Shown here: positions 47,093-60,928 of the stretch, in pieces
Layout of the letters: every line of letters starts with the position of its first letter
Position numbering within the stretch: position 1 is the stretch's first letter
From: Dipteris shenzhenensis
Taxonomy: Eukaryota > Polypodiophyta > Polypodiopsida > Gleicheniales
Length of the DNA stretch: 64,000 nt
Reading direction: 5' to 3' (one strand)
Assembly: GCA_047967505.1 (NCBI GenBank)
Contig: CM106541.1
The notes under the pieces: generated by a model
What the model was told of the DNA's origin: nothing
Databases searched by the model: none
What the model saw: only the letters and a program-made list of their open reading frames with translations
Made by a program: the position numbers and the translations under genes

Positions 47093-47398
47093 TCAATGAA
47101 GAGCATTTACATCAATGGCTTCATCCAAGTCTAACACGCCAAACAAGTATATCTCTAACTCTATACCGAGTTGATCTGCTATATCATCATCGTACTCTAG
47201 CATCGTACGTTCACCTAAGAGTACTTGATCATCTTCTTCAATAAAGCGTGGTGATTCTTGATGATCATCATCTTCTTCCTCAATATCATGATCTATGTCT
47301 TCCTCCCATACGATGTCATTATGCGCATCTTCCTCTTGGCTCGTATTGTTATCTTCATCTTCTTCGCTAGATCCATCTAGATCAATTGGATCTGGCAT
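47093..47398 (-). pseudogene. TnpD acidic tail fragment (CACTA-2)
   Basis: Matches the C-terminal acidic exon of the CACTA-1 TnpD gene (PDPIDLDGSSEEDEDN, later DDQVLLGERTMLEYDDD). The rest of the gene is deleted. Confidence 0.88.
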
Positions 47399-47407
47399 TG
47401 GTAGTGG

Positions 47408-48183
47408 CTAAAAATACCCTAACCCACCAAATTTGGAGTTTAATGAGAATTATATGCAAGAGCGCATGGGTTTGGTCTTGAAGCATTGTAGACCAACCTT
47501 GCGTACTTCCATCGCAAAGGGGATGGCTAAATCCAGCTGGGCAGACAAAGCTGATTGGAAGTTCTTCAAGAAGTAGAATAGGGACCATCTTGAAATGTTC
47601 AAGAGTCAGAGGAGGGATGCGAAGAGACAGCTCGACATCATATGTACTTCGCACTTTGGTGCAGGCAGACGGTTGGCGTTCAAGGCAACCGTGGTAAGTC
47701 TACTTCTTCTCATTTAATGTATTGTTCAATTTGTTTTACTACATATTATATGCACTTTATCTAACTATAACTCTCGTAAATTGGATCCATAGCAAGTTGC
47801 AATGGGTCGTCTTCCTACAGATGCAGAGACACGATGCGCATTTCGCATAGGAACAAAGCCGTGGTTTATTGAGCAAGATGTAATGGGAGTGACGGTCGAT
47901 TGGGCTTAGGTGGCTGCTCACACGGTATAAGTCTACTCGTACGTGTAATCTCACTTTTTAAATTGTTTTATTCTTTAAGTTCCAATCTAATTTTCAATTT
48001 ATATGGTTTACTCTTAGGGTCAAAGCTCGCGCGTCCCATCACCGGAGGCGAGCGATCACCAGGGCCAGGGATCAGACGCATGTGACGAGGATCAGGGAGA
48101 AGGCGGCAGCTCACGAGGACCAAGGATCAGGCCAACAAGACAAGGATGAGGATGAGGATGATTCGAATGAGCAGCAGCAGTAG
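47408..48183 (+). pseudogene. Ptta/En-Spm C-terminal fragment (CACTA-2)
   Basis: Begins in the YPNPPN-EFNENY region and continues through the end of exon 1, a GTAAGT intron (near 47694-47792), exon 2 and an acidic exon 3 ending at TAG 48181. It retains CAG and CAA codons where CACTA-3 has stops, but has TAG near 47574 and in exon 2 near 47908. Confidence 0.85.
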
Positions 48184-48421
48184 TAGTAGTCGCAGCAGTT
48201 TGCATATACTTCACCATGTATGTCATTTTGTATATTTGCTCGTTTGAGCAATTTTGTATCACCCTTTTCGAAAGGGTAATTTTGTAACAAACAATGTTAT
48301 ATATGTTTGACATGTATATGCTTTTGTTGCTGGATTATTTCATTTGAGCGATTTGTATCACCCTTTTCACAAGGGAAATTTTGTAATAAAAAACTTTTTT
48401 TTTTGTAATTACAAAAAAAAA

Positions 48422-48477
48422 AGCATTAGTGGGGCAAAACAGGGCTTGCTATGGCCCTGTTTAGCCCCACTAATGCT
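48422..48477. repeat. Conserved hairpin of CACTA-2
   Basis: Near-perfect arms: AGCATTAGTGGGGCAAAACA against TTTAGCCCCACTAATGCT with loop CTTGCTATGG. Subterminal palindromes GTCGCTATATAGCGAC follow at 48498-48562. Confidence 0.82.
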
Positions 48478-48765
48478 TTTTTTTAAGTTTTGTTAATCGT
48501 CGCTATATAGCGACGTTTACCAGTGTCGCTATATAGCGACTTTTATCAGTGTCGCTATATAGCAATGCTTTATAGCAACGGTTCTTTTTCGACGCTTTTA
48601 ACGACTTTAATAACAACGTTTGCGGTCGTGAAAAAAAAAATTTTAATGTAAAAAGCGTTGGTATTTTCGTCGGAAAAGGGCCTATGCCTTGTAGCAGTAG
48701 CTACATCATGTATAGATGCCGATGCCTTTCTCAAGCCTTCCATCAAGTAAACGATGTCTTTCTGG

Positions 48766-49687
<922 letters not shown>

Positions 49688-49713
49688 CTTTATGGAGGAG
49701 TTCTGCCTCGGGG

Positions 49714-49945
49714 GGGTCACTCATCATATCACGTGAGTTCAACAAAAGAATTTTTTTTATTTCTAAAATTTACATAAATAAATATACATAAGGGAATATT
49801 TAAAATAGTTTTGGAAAAAATTTACAGATTTATATAGGAAAGGGGTACATTTTATTAATGAAATTTTTTACATATAAGGGACTTTAAATATAGGCCTTGA
49901 ACGCACGTGATATAAAGGGTTTATACATAGTGACCCCCCCGAGAG
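49714..49945 (-). repeat. Unknown module, inverted copy of 43940-44195
   Basis: Runs from GGGGGGTCACTCATCATATC to GACCCCCC with the same internal order as the reverse of 43940-44195. Confidence 0.75.
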
Positions 49946-50954
49946 TTCTGCACCTTGAGTGTTCTGCATCTCGAGCTCTCTCAATGTTCTCCTTTTCTCC
50001 TGCTCCATTTCCTCACTTTCTTTCTTGATAGCAGCCATGGAACAACCCACTCACCTCTTCTTAACATTCTTGCCTCTGTCGCTAGCTCTAATTTGGTCAT
50101 CCTACACTCTCCCTATAGCCTATTCTAGTAGTCACTTGCATTCCAAGTTTTGGAGCGCTAAGTTCCAATTCTTCTAGCACGATGACTTCAACTTCATAGA
50201 CTACATGATCGTCCCCGTCCTCCCTAATGTTGGCATCCTGATCAATGACAACCATAGCTGGTCCGTATGGCACCACATTCCTCTTCAACGACCCCCTTAT
50301 AGAAGGACCACATAATGTTGAACACAACACAGCACAAAGGTACCTTGAGCTTTGCGGGTCGGATCCTTCCCCCTCTCCCCAATTGTTTGTCCTTTAGCAG
50401 CTAGCTTCTCGAATCTCAACTGCCAACAGCGGCCACTCTTCTTCTAGAATCTAAAATGATAACATGCACATTGCAAAGAGAAGGAGGCTGGAGCCTGTAG
50501 AGCTGGAGTGGAAGATTACAGGCTTGCATCTTGTGTAGAGCTCAGCCGTGGAGTTTGGAGTCTGGCCTTTGCGAATCGCGACTCACAATCATATGTACTA
50601 TGCTTCAAACTTTAAAGTTCAAATTGAAAATTAAAAGAAGCAAAAACCCTACATGACAGGTCTCCTCAAGGCGCCTTCAAAGTTGAGCTGACTAGTGACC
50701 ATCGACGAGTCCATACTTGTACAGGGTCAGAATCTCCAACTTGAGCTTTGAAACTTGAAAGGGAATTCTTCCACTTGATGTAGACAAGCTCACAGGTCAT
50801 GAATCACGAGCAAAAGGCTAGTACACAATGGGCATAGAGAATGGATGTGATAGCATGAGTAGACTCCAAAGTCCACACTCCAAAGTCCCAAAGAAGGCGT
50901 TGGAAAAGAGACCTAAAACTAAAACCACACATGTGAGGAGCAATCAACGGTGAC
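49946..50954. other. Unknown sequence with two short minus-strand frames
   Basis: Minus-strand frames at 49868-50050 (MAAIKKESEEMEQEKRRTLR, coiled-coil-like) and 50097-50330 (VVIDQDANIREDGDDHVV) look protein-like but belong to no family I recognise. No splice signals could be judged. Confidence 0.3.
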
Positions 50955-52102
50955 GATTGAAATTTGATCCATTTGATCAACGACTCCATGCAAGTCGCAT
51001 GGATAAGTTTGTTTAAACTTTTATCAATATATATACAACGTTAAAAACTTTAGTTTATAAAGTCCTTAGGCAACATGAACCCGTATTCCAAAGACTATTT
51101 ATTAATCTAACCTTGATTTTCAAGATATATCTTTCAGAAACCCTTAAAGTCAAGATTGCCATAAAATTTTAATCCTTTTAAATAGCTTTCTTCTCACCAC
51201 TTAAGATGGTTTCTTTTTCACTTTTACTGCTTCAAAATACACTAAAGGATGGTTTTTTTCTAACACTGGTGGAAATCCATGAGCTGTGTCAAGGTTGCGT
51301 GGCGACAAGGCACTCTACAAGGCAAGTACTGATGGCGAGCGTGAGCTGTGAGCTGGATAAGGCTTGTGATATCAACATGCAACACGTCAGCAATACATCC
51401 CTCTGCAATGTTTTGATAATACCATGTGTAATGTTTTATTGTCAACTTATTCAATTTGATTTACAATTATTGAGCAATTATTGAGACCTTTGCATGAGTT
51501 GCAATCCCTCTCCAATGCCTACATGATCAAAACTTTTGCAATGTAAATATTTTCTTTTAATAAAAATTTCCCTCTTTTGCAAAAAAATAAAATCCATGAT
51601 GGGGTATATTTTAATGAGACCTTTGCACAATGTCTACATGATCAAACCATGGATGACAAGATATAGTTGCATTTGTGTGAAGTCGTATGATATGGTCCAT
51701 AGAAGGATGATGGATTGTTGCAAGACGACCATATTACAAAATAATAATTGTTTATCTAAACTCTATAGGTCGCAGATGTGAAGGATATGCATTCACATAG
51801 GCACATAGAAGGATACGCATTCATTAAATAGGCATAAAGCATCTGCTAGCATTCACATATAGCATAAACATACATCATAATGAATATAGAAATGTAGAAT
51901 GATAGACATAGGCATACATATGCAAAGGCATATAGAATCATACAAGCATAGACATAGGAATTCACACAGGCATACATAAACATAGGCATATAGCTTAAAG
52001 TATTTACACAAGATTTACATAAAGCAACCTGGTGCCTGCTAGGTCAACTGTAGAAATAGACTACTAGGTCTCTCTACCTATATCAACTTTCCATGTAATA
52101 TT
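50955..52102 (-). repeat. Unknown module, inverted copy of 44721-45872
   Basis: Ends abruptly at CATGTAATATT where the copia D 5' LTR begins; the matching left copy continues past this point, which marks the insertion site. Confidence 0.88.
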
Positions 52103-52575
52103 TGTTAGATATCAATGCTCCACTCTCGTGTAACTACACGGGAACTAGCTAACTCTACATGTAAGCCCCCCATATGAGGAGAAGGCATTTGAGTCGCTCG
52201 TTTATTTAGTAGGTCCTTGTTTGACACCAGATGGAGGCCATGTGTGGCCTAATGTGACGGCTTCAGATAGAGTTAGCACACCGCCAACTAGGCTACATGC
52301 AAGTGCAGGAAGGCATCCCATGACTGACCACATTGAGGGTAGACGGAGCATTTCTCAGGGCAGCCCACTCTCGGGTTAGGGGGCCTATTTGGAGCCTTAG
52401 ATGGATCTCGGATGGCTCTGGGCCGAACGGAAACCATAGGTTAGTTGCTCTATTTTGCGCACCGGTTCTATCTTGTGGTCGGTGGCCTGTTTGATTCTCC
52501 ATACTATCTGGTTTTCTCTCTTGCGTACGAGATCTTGTTATCTGTTGAGCATAGACGTTGTATTGTTTTCTTACA
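52103..52575 (+). repeat. 5' LTR of copia D
   Basis: 473 bp, TGTTAGATATCAATGCTCC to GTTTTCTTACA, followed by TGGTATCAGAGCC. The last 85 or so bases differ from the 3' LTR, which has a TATATAAGAG promoter-like segment absent here. Confidence 0.9.
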
Positions 52576-52645
52576 TGGTATCAGAGCCTAGACTCTAGCA
52601 AGAAGATTTGGTAGTGTGTTTCTGTTTGTGAGCAGATTGTGAGAG

Positions 52646-55600
52646 ATGGCCCAGCCCGCAAGACTGCGAATCTCATCGTTCAATGAAAGCGAAAAGTTGG
52701 ACGGCTCTAACTATCCACTCTAGAAGTTCAAGATGAAGACCATCCTAAGCGCATACAAGCTTTGGGATACTGCTACTGGGGTGGCCGGTTGCGAGACTGG
52801 ATCCAACCAATGCAGGACAACAGATAGTACCAACTACGGATGAGATTCTCACGTGGACAAGAAGAAATGCAAATGCACTGTGTTCTATTGTCTGCAGTGT
52901 AAGTGATTCCGTCATGGCATTAATTCAACATGTCACCACAGCGGAGGAGGCATGGATGGGGTCTTGAAAAATCAATACGAGACCATAAATTAGACGTGAA
53001 TTCAAAATCTAGAGACTCAACTCGTGAACAAAAAATTGTTTGAGTCTGAAGCGGCAGAGAGTTCATCACTAGGGTGAAGAATCTGCATGATTAGATGACT
53101 GCAATTGGCATCACCATCACCAGTGAGAATCTAGCACGAAGGTGCATACGGATTCTCCCACCAAAGTACGATGGTCTTGTTATGGCACTGAATACGCAAA
53201 ACAGAAATCTGCCCCTCAACTTTGAGGATTTCAGTGCAATGCTTCTAGAGGAGGAGATGCGTCAAAAGACGAGGACTAGAGAAGATTCGGCTTTCTACGC
53301 TGGATCAAAGAAAGGTAAGGGTAAGGACTTTGGTAACCCATCTTCTTCTGATGATAAAAAGAGAAAGAAGAAGATCAAGTGCTTCTATTGCAACAAGGCA
53401 GGGCACAAGCAGAATGAGTGCCGAAAGAAGATTGCAGATGAGAAGAACGGAGTAAAGAAAGAGTCCAACAACAGCGCGCAGGTAGTACCAGTAGAGTTGT
53501 TCGTAGCAATTGAGGAGATTTGCACGGAGGCAGTTAATGTACTTGCGGATGAACCTTGGATCATTGACAGTGGTGCATCGTGCCACATGACTACTCGCGG
53601 AAGGATTGGTATACCTCTCTACAGCTGGTAGGGAATGACATCCTGGTAGCAGTCGGCAATGATGCAAAATGTCCAGCAAAAGGAAAAGGTACGATTGCTC
53701 TCAAGTCATATGGAGTTGTAAAACAGTTGTCCGATGTTCTTTATGTGCCAGATATCAAAAGGAGCTTGTTGTTCATTTTTGCGATCACGGATCGGGATCT
53801 CAAAGGTCACTTCGATAAGAATGGCACACAGATTTTGGATCTTCAAATGAAGGTCATTGGTAAAGCTACACGGTGCAACAACATCTATGAACTCTCAGCT
53901 TTCAGTGCTTGAGCCGATGTGAAGAACACTAAGCTATGGCATGAGAGGTTTGGTCATCTAAACCTTAGTTCTTTGAAGGAGATGCATAAAAGTGGAATGA
54001 TTGCAGACCTACTAGAAATTGCAGATCTTCCTGATGTATGTGAAGCTTGCATGATGGGCAAACAGCATCGGCATCCCTTTCCTAAAGAGGCCACCAGGGC
54101 AAAGACTCCTCTAGAGCTCGTCGTTCACACGGACCTCTGTGGAAAGATGGAGACAGAAGCTTGGGTGGTTCCTATTACTTCATGACGCTGATCGACGACT
54201 ACAGTAGAAGTAGTCAAGTTGGATCACACCAGAAGCTCCTGATATTGAGTAACTTGCAATGTTTAATAATCGTGTGAATCGTAGCAAGACCAAGGCGTTT
54301 AGTAGGTTCAAGGAATGGCATGTAATGGTTGAGGAAGAATCGGGGAGGAAGGTGAAGAAATTGAGATCAGACAGAGGTGGAGAGTTCACATCAACTGAAT
54401 TCGAAAGTTACTACAAAAGTCACGGAATCAAGAGGCAGAAACCCTTACCACATACATCACAACAAAAAGGAGTAGCAGAGCGCAAGATGCGCGTGATCTG
54501 CAAAATGGGTTGGAGTATGATGAAAGGGAAAGATTTGCCAAAGAATTTCTGGGCTGAAGCATGCAACACTGCAGTTTACATTATGAATTGTAGCTACACG
54601 AAGGCTGTGAACGGGATGACTCCACTGCAGGCCTTCTCTGGTAAGAAACCTTCAGCTGCACATTTTAGAGTTTTTGGATGTGACTGTTTTGTGCATGTCC
54701 CTGATGCTAATAGGACCAAATGGGAACCGAAGAGCCAAAAATGTATTTTCTTGGGCTACAGTGAAGAGGCGAAGGGTTACCGTCTCTATAACTTTGTTAC
54801 CAAGAAGGTAATTATAAGTCGCGATGTGGTCTTCTCAGAACAGCCGCATCAATTGGAGGAGGATGCTTCCTTCCTAGACAACTAGGACCAAGGTATCCAT
54901 ACAGTACCACTGCCAACAGCAAACCAAACTCTCCCAACGGTGCTTGGGAGGATTCAAGATAAAGAAGATGAAGAAGAGCTTGCAAAATCCAACAGCAATG
55001 GCCATTCTTGAAGTGGGTAAAGCAGCTTTTGTATGGCAGAGAACCTCCAGCCATTGAGGAGGAACCATCCAAACACTGCCGATCCAAGAAATTAGAGCAA
55101 AGAAGGGTGCAAGATTACTTGGTCAACTACGCGTTGATGACAGAGGTGATCCATGCTGAAGAACCCAAGTGTCTTGAAGAGGCACAGGGTGATGATAGGT
55201 GGATGGAGGCTATGCAGTCGGAGTATGGCTCCATAATGAAGAACAACACTTGGGACCTTGTGGATCGTCGACCACCAAAACGCAAGGTAATCGGCACCAA
55301 GTGGGTGTATAAGACCAAGTACAAGTCCGATGGCACGTTGGATAAGTATAAGGCTCGGCTCATGGCAAAAGGATTCGCATAGGTACATGGTTTTGATTAT
55401 CAGGATACTTTTGCTCCCACAGCTCGACTAACCACAATTCGCAGTGTTTTGGCTTTAGCTGCCCAGGGAAGTTGGCCCGTGTTTCAGATGGATGTAAAAT
55501 CCACCTTTCTGAATGGAGATCTCAAGGAGGATGTATACGTGGAACAACAACCAAGTTTTGAGATCCCCGGTTCAGAAGGTAAAGTTTGTAAACTGAAGAA

Positions 55601-56696
55601 GGCACTTTACGGGTTGAAACAGGCCCCACGAGTGTGGTACCAGTGAATTGATGCCTCCTTTTTGCAAAACGGGTTCAGGAGGAGCCCATCTGATGAAAAT
55701 TTGTATATCCTTAGAGAAGGAGGCAAGTGTATGATCGTGGTCCTTTATGTGGATGACCTTGTCATAACAGAAAACCATGAAGAGAAGATCTTGCAGACAA
55801 AGCATTTGCTAGGAAGAGAGTTTGAAATGACAGACCTCGGACTGATGCATTTCTATTTGGGGATGAAGTTTGGCAAGAGCCGAAACAGATCTTCATTTCA
55901 CATTTGAAGTATGCTAGAGAGATACTGAAGGCATTTGGCATGGTTGAATGCAAGACAGTTGGTACCCCTATGGAGGTTGACGTGAAGCTCTCAAACAAGG
56001 ATTCATCACCACTGGTGGATGAAGCGAAGTACAGAAGACTTGTGGGCAGCTTTTAAGATTTACTTGTGCAACACGCAGCTGGACATCAGTTTTGCGACTG
56101 GTGAACTAAGCAAGTTTTCCAATAAGCCCCGAGAGAACCATTGGAGGGTAGGTATGTGAGTGCTGAAATACATCAAAGGCACACTTGTTGATTATGGCAT
56201 CACCTATACCAAGGGAAACATCTTGACCAGATTCTGTGACTCAGATTGGGTAGGAGACGTGGACAGTAGGAGATCAGTGACAGGTTATTGTTTCTCACTT
56301 GGATCTGGAGTTGTGTCATGGGTTAGTAAGAAGCAACCCACAGTTGCTCTTTCTTCTACCGAGGCCGAGTACAAATCAGCATGCTTTGCTTCTTGCGCAG
56401 TAGTGTGGTTGGGGAGGATTTTAGGGGACATGTGTGCAATGCAGATCAACAAGCCTACGCAGTTATCATGTGACAATCAGAGTTGCATGGTGATTGCAAA
56501 GAACCCTATGTTCCACGCTCGCACAAAACATATTGAGATTCAATATCACTTTGTACGCGAGCTCATCATGGATGAAGAGGTTGACTTGGTGTACTGTCCG
56601 ACTACAGAGAATGCTACGGACATCTTCACGAAGGCTCTTGGAAGAGACTTGCTGGAGAGGCATCTTCATCGACTTGGCATTGGACCGAAAAAGTAA
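52646..56696 (+). pseudogene. gag-pol: gag-pol of copia D (decayed)
   Basis: Gag begins MAQPARLRISSFNESEKLDG. The CCHC knuckle CFYCNKAGHKQNEC is near 53382, protease WIIDSGASCHMT near 53560, GAG-pre-integrase LWHERFGHLN near 53936, integrase with LRSDRGGEF and GVAERKMR (54358-54490), reverse transcriptase with YVDDL near 55748, and RNase H with CDSDWVGDVDSRR, SSTEAEYKSA and CDNQSC. Stops include TAG at 52721 (likely TGG), 53092 and 55380 (likely CAG) and TGA at 55645 (likely CGA). Frameshifts occur near 52790, 53600, 54180, 54900, 55895 and 56055. The first integrase Asp region (VVHTDLCGKM) is present. It is more decayed than copia A or C. Confidence 0.88.
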
Positions 56697-56726
56697 GTTC
56701 ACTTGCGGGTGGACATTGAGGGGGGG

Positions 56727-57333
56727 TGTTAGATATCAATGCTCCACTCTCGTGTAACTACCCGAGAACCAGATAACTCTACTTGTAAGCCCTCCATATG
56801 AGGAGAAGGCATTTGAGTAGCTCGGTTATCCGGTAGGTCTTGGTTTGACACCAGATGGGGGCCATGTATGGCCTGATGGCTGGACGGCTTCAGATAGAGT
56901 TGGCACACCACCAACTAGGCTACATGCAAGTGCGGGATAGCATCCCATGACTGATTGCACTGAGGGTAGATGGAGCATTTCCCGAGGCAGCCCACTCTTG
57001 AGTTGTGGGGCCCGTTTGGAGCCTCAAATGATCGCGGATGGCTCTGGGTCGAATGAAAAACCGCAGGTTAGTTGCTCTATTTTGTGCACCAGTTCTATCG
57101 TGTGGTCAATGGCTTATTTTGGGACCGACCTCCAGTCAACCATTTTGGGCAGACTGGGTCGGTCACCCAATTGGCTCTAATCAACTACGACTGGTGGCTA
57201 TATAAGAGCAAGCCCGTGAAGCCCATTTCATCACTGGTTATAGCAACCTTGATTCCTTAGCATCCAGCCTCCATCTTCTACTATTTCTAGCTTGCCATCG
57301 AAGCTTCTTTCACAGGAGTGCACGGCCGGGAGG
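56727..57333 (+). repeat. 3' LTR of copia D, interrupted by A2
   Basis: Starts TGTTAGATATCAATGC. From about 57113 it leaves the 5' LTR sequence and resembles the solo LTR at 24791-25436 (GACCGACC, GGTCACCC, CTATATAAGAGC near 57199, GGAGTGCACGG near 57315). Ends where A2 begins. Confidence 0.8.
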
Positions 57334-57675
57334 TGTGAAGATAGTGGGAGAGAGGGAAGGAAGCTCACTTGCGGCCTTCTCACATACACAATGGGGGAAT
57401 ACACACAAAGGTGGAAGCTGAAAACTTTTTTCCTCTTCTTAGTTATGAAAGCCAAAAGAACTCAAGTACAAAGAAATAGAAGAACCCTATATGTGGGTCT
57501 CAAACCAAACTCAGCTAACTAAGGTGGCATACTAACTGAGCCATGAACTAGAGTAGATAAGGATAGCTATCATCCCATGGGCGGTGTACCAACCGCATCT
57601 GTAGCTAACAAGTTGGTGACTTAAATGCACAACGGTCACCCTGTCATATCACGAGTGGAGCTCGATATCTCAACA
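57334..57675 (-). repeat. 3' LTR of copia A2
   Basis: 342 bp, the reverse of TGTTGAGATATCGAGC to CTTCACA, with small differences from the copia A LTR. Adjoining pol and polypurine tract give the orientation. Confidence 0.92.
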
Positions 57676-57684
57676 CTCCCCCTC

Positions 57685-60600
57685 GAGCTCAATCCCAATT
57701 CCTGCACACCAAGCAGGTCTGAACTTGCGCAGCTTCTCTGTGCCCAATGCCTTCATGAATATGTCAGCTACCTGATCCTCTGTGCTGACATAAACTAGAT
57801 CAATAAGACCTAGTAAAACCTTCTCCCGTACATAGTGATAATGCACCTCAATGTGCTTTGTTCTAGCATGATAGACTGGGTTATTTGCCAAATGTATACT
57901 GCTCATGTTGTCATAATAAATGACAAGTGGCCCATCTGTAGACTGATGCATATCATAAAGTAGTTTATTCAACCAAGCTACCTCACATGCAGCCATTGTT
58001 GCACCCCTGTACTCAGCCTCTGTGCTCGACAAGGCAACTGTAGGCTGTTTCTTGCTGCTCCAAGTGACTCCGGCACTCCCAAAAGAGAACACATATCCAC
58101 TGGTAGATCGTCTATCAAAAATACTACCAGCCCAATCAGCATTAGTGTATCCATGCAACTGTATCTGAACCCCAGCCTCATAAAATAGTCCATACTGCAA
58201 TGTGGACTTCACATACCTGAGTATGTGTCTAGCCGCATCCAAATGCGGTTTCCTTGGAGCTTGTATAAACTAACTTACCAATCCAACAACATAGCTCAAA
58301 TCTGGCCTGGTAATAGTCATATATATCAAACTTCCTACTATGAATCTATACATAGTAGGGTCTTCTAGAAGCTCACTTGCATCTGTGCTCAGCTTCACAT
58401 TCTGCTCCAAAGGAACTGAAATAGGCTTACAGCCTGTCATCCCATATTTGGACAGTATGTCCAATCCATACTGCCTCTGCAAGAGCTGTATCCCACTTGG
58501 TGATCTAATCACCTCAATGCCCAAGAAATAATGCAGCTCTCCCAAATCCTTCATCTCAAACTTCTGCTTCAATAGCATTTTCACATGAAGGATATCCTCA
58601 TCACTATCACCTGTGATGATCAAATCATCAACATAGATGACAAGCAACATAATACCTTTCTCTGTTTTTCTCACATAAAGCGAGAAATCTGCCTTGGAAA
58701 TCTGAAAGCCAATAGTGACAAGATATTGTCCTATCTTGTCAGACCATGCCCTAGGTGCTTGCTTCAAGCCATACAAGGCTTTCTTCAACCTGCAAACAAA
58801 CTCAAGATGGACAGCATGAACATAACTTGGTGACTGCTCCATAAAGACCTCTTCTTGCGAATCACCATGCAAGAAGGCATTCTTTACATCCATCTGATGT
58901 AAAGACCATCCCTTTGATGCAGCCATAGCAATGACTGCTCTTACGGTTGCCATCCTTGCAACCGGACTAAATGTTTCTTCATAGCCAATCCCATATGTTT
59001 GTGCATACCCCTTCACAACTAATCTTTCCTTGTATCTGTTCATAGAAACATCTGCATTGTGCTTCACCTTATAAACCCACTTACAGCCAATTGCATTCTT
59101 ATCTTTAGGTAAAGGCACCAATTCCCATGTAGCATTTGCTTCCAAGGCATCCATTTCTTCATCCATGGCTTTCTCCCATTTTTCTTTTCCCATGGCTTGC
59201 TCAAAAGAAGTGGGTTCTGGTTCCTGTATCACTTTGACCATATAGGCATAGTGAATGGCTGTAAATCCATGATATTTCAGCCTATCCACAGGATACCTAG
59301 ATCTGGTAGACCTGTGCAAAATAGGCTCACTTCCAGGTGCTCTCAAAACATCCTTGGTCTTCCTTACTCCAGGTGTAACAATAGAAGGAATACCCAACTC
59401 ATCATCAATGCTCTGTTCTGAGCCACTGAATTCACCATCCACATAAGAGTGACCTGCATTCACATCAAACATGGGCTGATCTACCTTCTCTTTTCCTTTT
59501 TGTGATACCTGCATGCCACTATTTGCGTTGCTTTGAGGAGATTCTCCTGATCTCAATCTACTTGTCCATGGTGAAGTATGTGAGCCACTACTAGAGGACA
59601 CTGTAGGTCCACTAATATTTTGTGATTACTGCTGTGAATTCTGTGCAGCATTACCATTTTGTGCATCTACATCAATCATCACATTTACTGCTTTATACTA
59701 GCTGCTCATCTCATCAAAGATAACATCTTTGCTCATTGTGAACTTACGAGTAGAAGGGTTATAGCATCTATACCCTTTCTGCTGCAGAGAATAACCAATA
59801 AAGATGCACTTCTCAGCCTTTAGATCCAACTTGGACCTCAACTCATCTGGCACATGGACATAGGCAATGCAATAAAAAATTTTCAAATTAGAAATATCTA
59901 GTTTCCTACCAGTATACATCTCCTTTGGTGTCATGCCATGTATTGCTGCAGTGGGAGTCCTGTTCATTATGAAAACTACTGTAGCAACTGCTTCAGCCCA
60001 ATAATAATCTGGTAGATCTTCTTCATTTAGCATGGCCCGAGATACCTCTCCAATATGCCTGTTTATCCTTTCTGCAAGTCCATTTTGCTGTGGGGTATGA
60101 CTGCATGAATATTGCTGCTTTATGCCATGCTCCTGTAGGAACCCTGCAAACTCATTTGAGAGGTACTCTTCCCCTCCACATGACCTTAGGCATTTTATTT
60201 GCAGGCCTGTTTCTTTTTTAGCCATAGCTTTAAAAGCTTTGAAGTGCCCAAACACTTCACTTTTCTTTTTCATAAAATACACCCAAACTTTTCTGTTGTA
60301 GTCATCAATAAAAGTGACAAAATAATGATAGCCTCCAATAGATGCAGCTTTAGTAGTCCACACATCAAAGTGGATTAATTCCAATGGCTTCTTACTCTCT
60401 TGAACATGCCTAGGAAATGGTTTTCTTACCTGTTTTTCAAATTGACAGGCTTCACATACCTTATGCATTTCTACAACCTTGAATTTAGGCAATCCTGCAA
60501 TAATATTTTGGGCCTGCATTGATTTAAGTCGCTGTACATTAACATGACCAATGCGTTTATGCCAGATATCAATGTCTGCAACTACACCGGTCCCATGTGC

Positions 60601-60928
60601 AAACATTGCTGCACTCAATTCAGGCATGTCCGCATCCAACGTAAACATCCTGCCCTTCTTCTTTCCTTTTGCTATCAAGCGACCATTATTTTTCATATCC
60701 TCAACAAAGCATCCATGAGGATTAAATCTGACCTACAAGGCCTGCTCAACCATTTGACCAACAGAAACCAGGTTCTTGGTGATATTTGGGACATGAAATA
60801 CATCAGATAGGTATTTATTTTTCCCATGCTGCATAAACAAAGGAATTTTACCAATCTGCACAATAGGATGTGCAGTATCATCACCAGTCTCCACAAATCC
60901 TGGTTTTTCCATTTTCCTTACATCTTGC
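57685..60928 (-). pseudogene. gag-pol: pol of copia A2 (decayed, 5' part absent)
   Basis: Reading leftward: protease C-terminal part, GAG-pre-integrase (IWHKRIGHVNVQRL), integrase (LRSCGGEEY where A has LRSDGGGEY, so the second catalytic Asp is changed to Cys; NGLAERINR), reverse transcriptase with YVDDL near 58627, and RNase H with TNADWAG (first Asp changed to Asn) and SSTEAEY. Stops: TAG at 60733-60735, 59698-59700 and 58270-58272 and a TAA near 59626, aligning to CAG, TGG, CAG and CAA in copia A. Frame is otherwise better kept than in A near 3865, where A2 shows the ancestral reading. Confidence 0.9.

Larger units (their letters stand above)
46711..48696 (-). mobile_element. CACTA-2: internally deleted CACTA element
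   Basis: Opposite in orientation to CACTA-1. The left end (from about GAGTAGTATACACGAATCC) matches the reversed TAGTG end with mutated terminus; the right end GGCCTATGCCTTGTAGCA matches the reversed CACTACAAGG end. Inside are only the 3' part of TnpD (minus strand) and the 3' part of Ptta (plus strand), joined at about 47400. No convincing 3-bp target duplication. Probably a non-autonomous derivative. Confidence 0.88.
52103..57333 (+). mobile_element. Ty1/copia retrotransposon D
   Basis: 5' LTR (52103-52575), tRNA-Met primer site (52576), gag-pol, polypurine tract (GAGGGGGGG, 56718-56726) and a 3' LTR from 56727 that is cut by A2 at 57333. It is inserted into the repeat module at 50955-52102. 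Many stops and frameshifts make it inactive. The two LTRs agree for their first 385 or so bases and then differ. Confidence 0.9.
57334..60928 (-). mobile_element. Copia A2: minus-strand member of family A
   Basis: 3' LTR (57334-57675), polypurine tract (57676-57684) and pol in reverse, up to the start of the protease region. At 60928 it is interrupted by the LTR of A3, whose first base follows directly; the rest of A2 should lie beyond A3 and the gypsy element, outside the window. Confidence 0.9.

Noticed and set aside
46708-48699. 3-bp target duplication of CACTA-2
   Set aside because: Flanks AGA and GTA do not match and both termini are mutated.
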